Made by a program: the position numbers and the translations under genes | Notes under the pieces: generated by a model | Database searches by the model: none | What the model was told of the DNA's origin: nothing | What the model saw: only the letters and a program-made list of their open reading frames with translations | Shown: one piece after another, positions 4,930-6,328 of the stretch | Layout of the letters: the number at the start of each line of letters is the position of its first letter | Numbering within the stretch: position 1 is the first letter of the stretch | From: Candidatus Vogelbacteria bacterium CG22_combo_CG10-13_8_21_14_all_37_9 | GTDB lineage: Bacteria; Patescibacteriota; Minisyncoccia; Phycocordibacterales; XYD1-FULL-46-19 | Direction of reading: 5' to 3' | Length of the DNA: 6,328 bases | Assembly: GCA_002772495.1 (NCBI GenBank) | Contig: PCSX01000004.1 | Span: 1-6,328 of the forward strand

Positions 4930-6328
4930 TTATTTATTAGCCGGACCTTTGGCAATACTCAAACCACTACTAAAGAGAAAGCGAACCAATTTAGACTCAC
5001 CTTTAAAGCCAAGAGCTAAAAGAAAAGTTCGGGTAACGGTAATAGCCGTAAACATACTAATAATCACCCCGATGGCCAAGTTGAGACCAAAACCCTTAAT
5101 CAAACTGGAACCAAACCAAAAGAGAATAATGGAAGATAAAATTGTCGCCGTATTAGAATCCCGAATTGAAGTCCAAGCTCGAGAAAAACCATCATGAAGA
5201 GCTTCGGAAATTTTCTTACCATTATTGATCTCTTCTTTCAAGCGTTCGAAAATTAAAACGTTTGCATCGACAGCAATGCCAATCGAGAGAATAAAACCAG
5301 CAATCCCAGCGGCGGTTAAAGTGACAGGAATTAATTTAAAAATCGCCAGCATTATCGTTATATAAATAGATAATGACAAAACCGCAACCACTCCCGGTAA
5401 GCGATACCATAAAATCATAAAGATAGCGATAATCAAAAAACCAATCATGCCGGCCTTAATTCCCTTAGCTAGAGCTTCAGTGCCTAGTGTTGCCCCAATA
5501 GTCTGAGTTGAAACTAAACTAATCGGCACCGGTAAAGCCCCCAAGTTAAGATTTTTAACTAAATCTTTAGCTTCGGCTAAAGAAAATTGACCGGAAATTT
5601 CTCCTCGGCCGTCACGAATAGCATCACGAATAGTTGGCGCTGAAATTTGTTTACCATCTAAATAAATCGCCAAACTTTTACCAATATTTTGTTCTGTAAT
5701 TTGAGCAAACAGTTTCGCTCCCTCACTAGTAAAAGTAATACCGATCGAAGGATTGATTGAATTTTGATTAAACTGAACACTGGCTCGTTCTAGATATTTT
5801 CCATCCAAGCCAGTGGAAACATAAAGGGCGTCTTCATTAATCAAAGTCCAGGTCTCGGCTCCAAAACGATCAGTAATCGTTTTTTCCAAATCAGCAATAG
5901 AGGCAATAGTGCCAGAGGCCACTTCAGTGGTTAAATAATTTTGGACTTCTTTTTGAACCGCTAAAATTCGATCTTTGACTGGTCCATCCGCTCGTTCCAA
6001 TCGAAATTCTAAAGACGGAGTTTGACTAATCATTCCTTCCGCTTGTTTGAGATCACTCACTCCCGGCAATTCAACTACTAAACGATGGGTAGCGGAAGCC
6101 CCGATTCCGACTTGTTCCGATTGAATTATTGGCTCCCCCACTCCAAAAACGTTAACTCGTCGCTCGATCACTCCTTTCAAAGCATCCATGGCATCAGGAA
6201 TATCACTCGGACTCAATTTAGAAACATCTGCTTGGTAAATTAATTGACTACCACCAGACAAATCCAAACCTAATTTGAATGGTCGATAAGCCCAAAAGCT
6301 AGGATCAGTCTCGGATAAAAAAACGCCA
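4930..6328 (-). CDS. secD: Protein translocase subunit SecD, N-terminus missing at right edge
   Basis: SecD is the larger partner of SecF in the proton-driven SecDF complex of the cytoplasmic membrane. The frame stays open to the window edge, so the visible 465 residues begin inside the gene, after the first membrane segment; a TTG at 6267 is internal, since GVFLSETDPSFWAYRPFKLG precedes it in frame. Counting from that TTG codon: LDLSGGSQL at 1-9, the P1 domain with ERRVNVFGVGEP (35-46) and LVVELPGV (63-70), then FTSEGAKLFAQIT (179-191), LDGKQISAP (203-211) and five membrane segments near 271-289, 293-311, 317-339, 371-389 and 394-418. GIAVDANVLIFERLKEE (330-346) is the family signature; Asp334 matches the conserved proton-path Asp. 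About 30-40 residues with the first membrane segment should lie beyond the window. It ends TAA at 4930, with secF next in the same direction. Confidence 0.97.
   Translation of the reverse strand, partial: GVFLSETDPSFWAYRPFKLGLDLSGGSQLIYQADVSKLSPSDIPDAMDALKGVIERRVNVFGVGEPIIQSEQVGIGASATHRLVVELPGVSDLKQAEGMISQTPSLEFRLERADGPVKDRILAVQKEVQNYLTTEVASGTIASIADLEKTITDRFGAETWTLINEDALYVSTGLDGKYLERASVQFNQNSINPSIGITFTSEGAKLFAQITEQNIGKSLAIYLDGKQISAPTIRDAIRDGRGEISGQFSLAEAKDLVKNLNLGALPVPISLVSTQTIGATLGTEALAKGIKAGMIGFLIIAIFMILWYRLPGVVAVLSLSIYITIMLAIFKLIPVTLTAAGIAGFILSIGIAVDANVLIFERLKEEINNGKKISEALHDGFSRAWTSIRDSNTATILSSIILFWFGSSLIKGFGLNLAIGVIISMFTAITVTRTFLLALGFKGESKLVRFLFSSGLSIAKGPANK

Noticed and set aside
4949..5197. 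Plus-strand open frame of 82 codons
   Set aside because: It is the complement of the secD 3' region; its lysine and arginine-rich translation reflects antisense AT-rich coding DNA.
6265..6267. TTG at 6267 as the SecD start
   Set aside because: The frame continues upstream with family-typical sequence (FKLGLDLSGG), so the true start lies beyond the window.

Overview
The window looks like a piece of a genome from the Candidate Phyla Radiation (Patescibacteria). The evidence is the 16S sequence itself: it has the CPR-style 5' end, the CACC/GGUG version of the EUB338 hairpin, a self-splicing intron, an extra insertion in a variable helix and many mismatches to universal primer sites. The protein genes are AT-rich and none of the visible starts has a Shine-Dalgarno sequence. 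A position near Microgenomates or Katanobacteria is my guess from memory of such 16S genes; only a tree would settle it.

Everything is encoded on the minus strand. Read in the direction of transcription (right to left) the order is: secD (N-terminus cut off by the window edge, 6328-4930); a 100-nt spacer bounded by an inverted repeat; secF (4826-3924); an 18-bp direct repeat spanning the secF stop and a perfect 42-nt palindrome (3864-3905); about 350 bp of non-coding DNA full of hairpins; a strong sigma70-type promoter (3485-3512); a leader that folds into a 185-nt hairpin (3245-3429); the left arm of a 16S processing stem (3191-3209); the 16S rRNA gene (about 3159-660); the right arm of that stem (404-422); an intrinsic terminator (331-381); a second promoter (277-285); a terminator hairpin that sits directly before a start codon (188-212); and the first 58 codons of pyrG (175-1).

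The 16S gene is the centre of interest. It is transcribed alone, with its own promoter, processing stem and terminator, and no tRNA or 23S gene follows it. It is interrupted by an 893-nt group I intron (1596-704) after E. coli position U1498, inside the decoding site. The intron carries a two-motif LAGLIDADG homing endonuclease. The 3' exon is only about 44 nt: it holds helix 45 and a 3' tail that lacks the CCUCC anti-Shine-Dalgarno core. An AT-rich palindromic element of about 100 nt is inserted in helix 6. The rRNA carries paired substitutions (U505-A526, A921-U1396) and one unpaired change at the P-site base C1400 (to U).

Functionally the window joins protein export (SecDF, the proton-driven accessory of the Sec translocon), ribosome production and CTP synthesis. 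The genes are neighbours but seem to be separate transcription units. Nothing here amounts to a new multi-gene system. The noteworthy biology is in the rRNA unit: intron, insertion, missing anti-SD and an elaborate leader.
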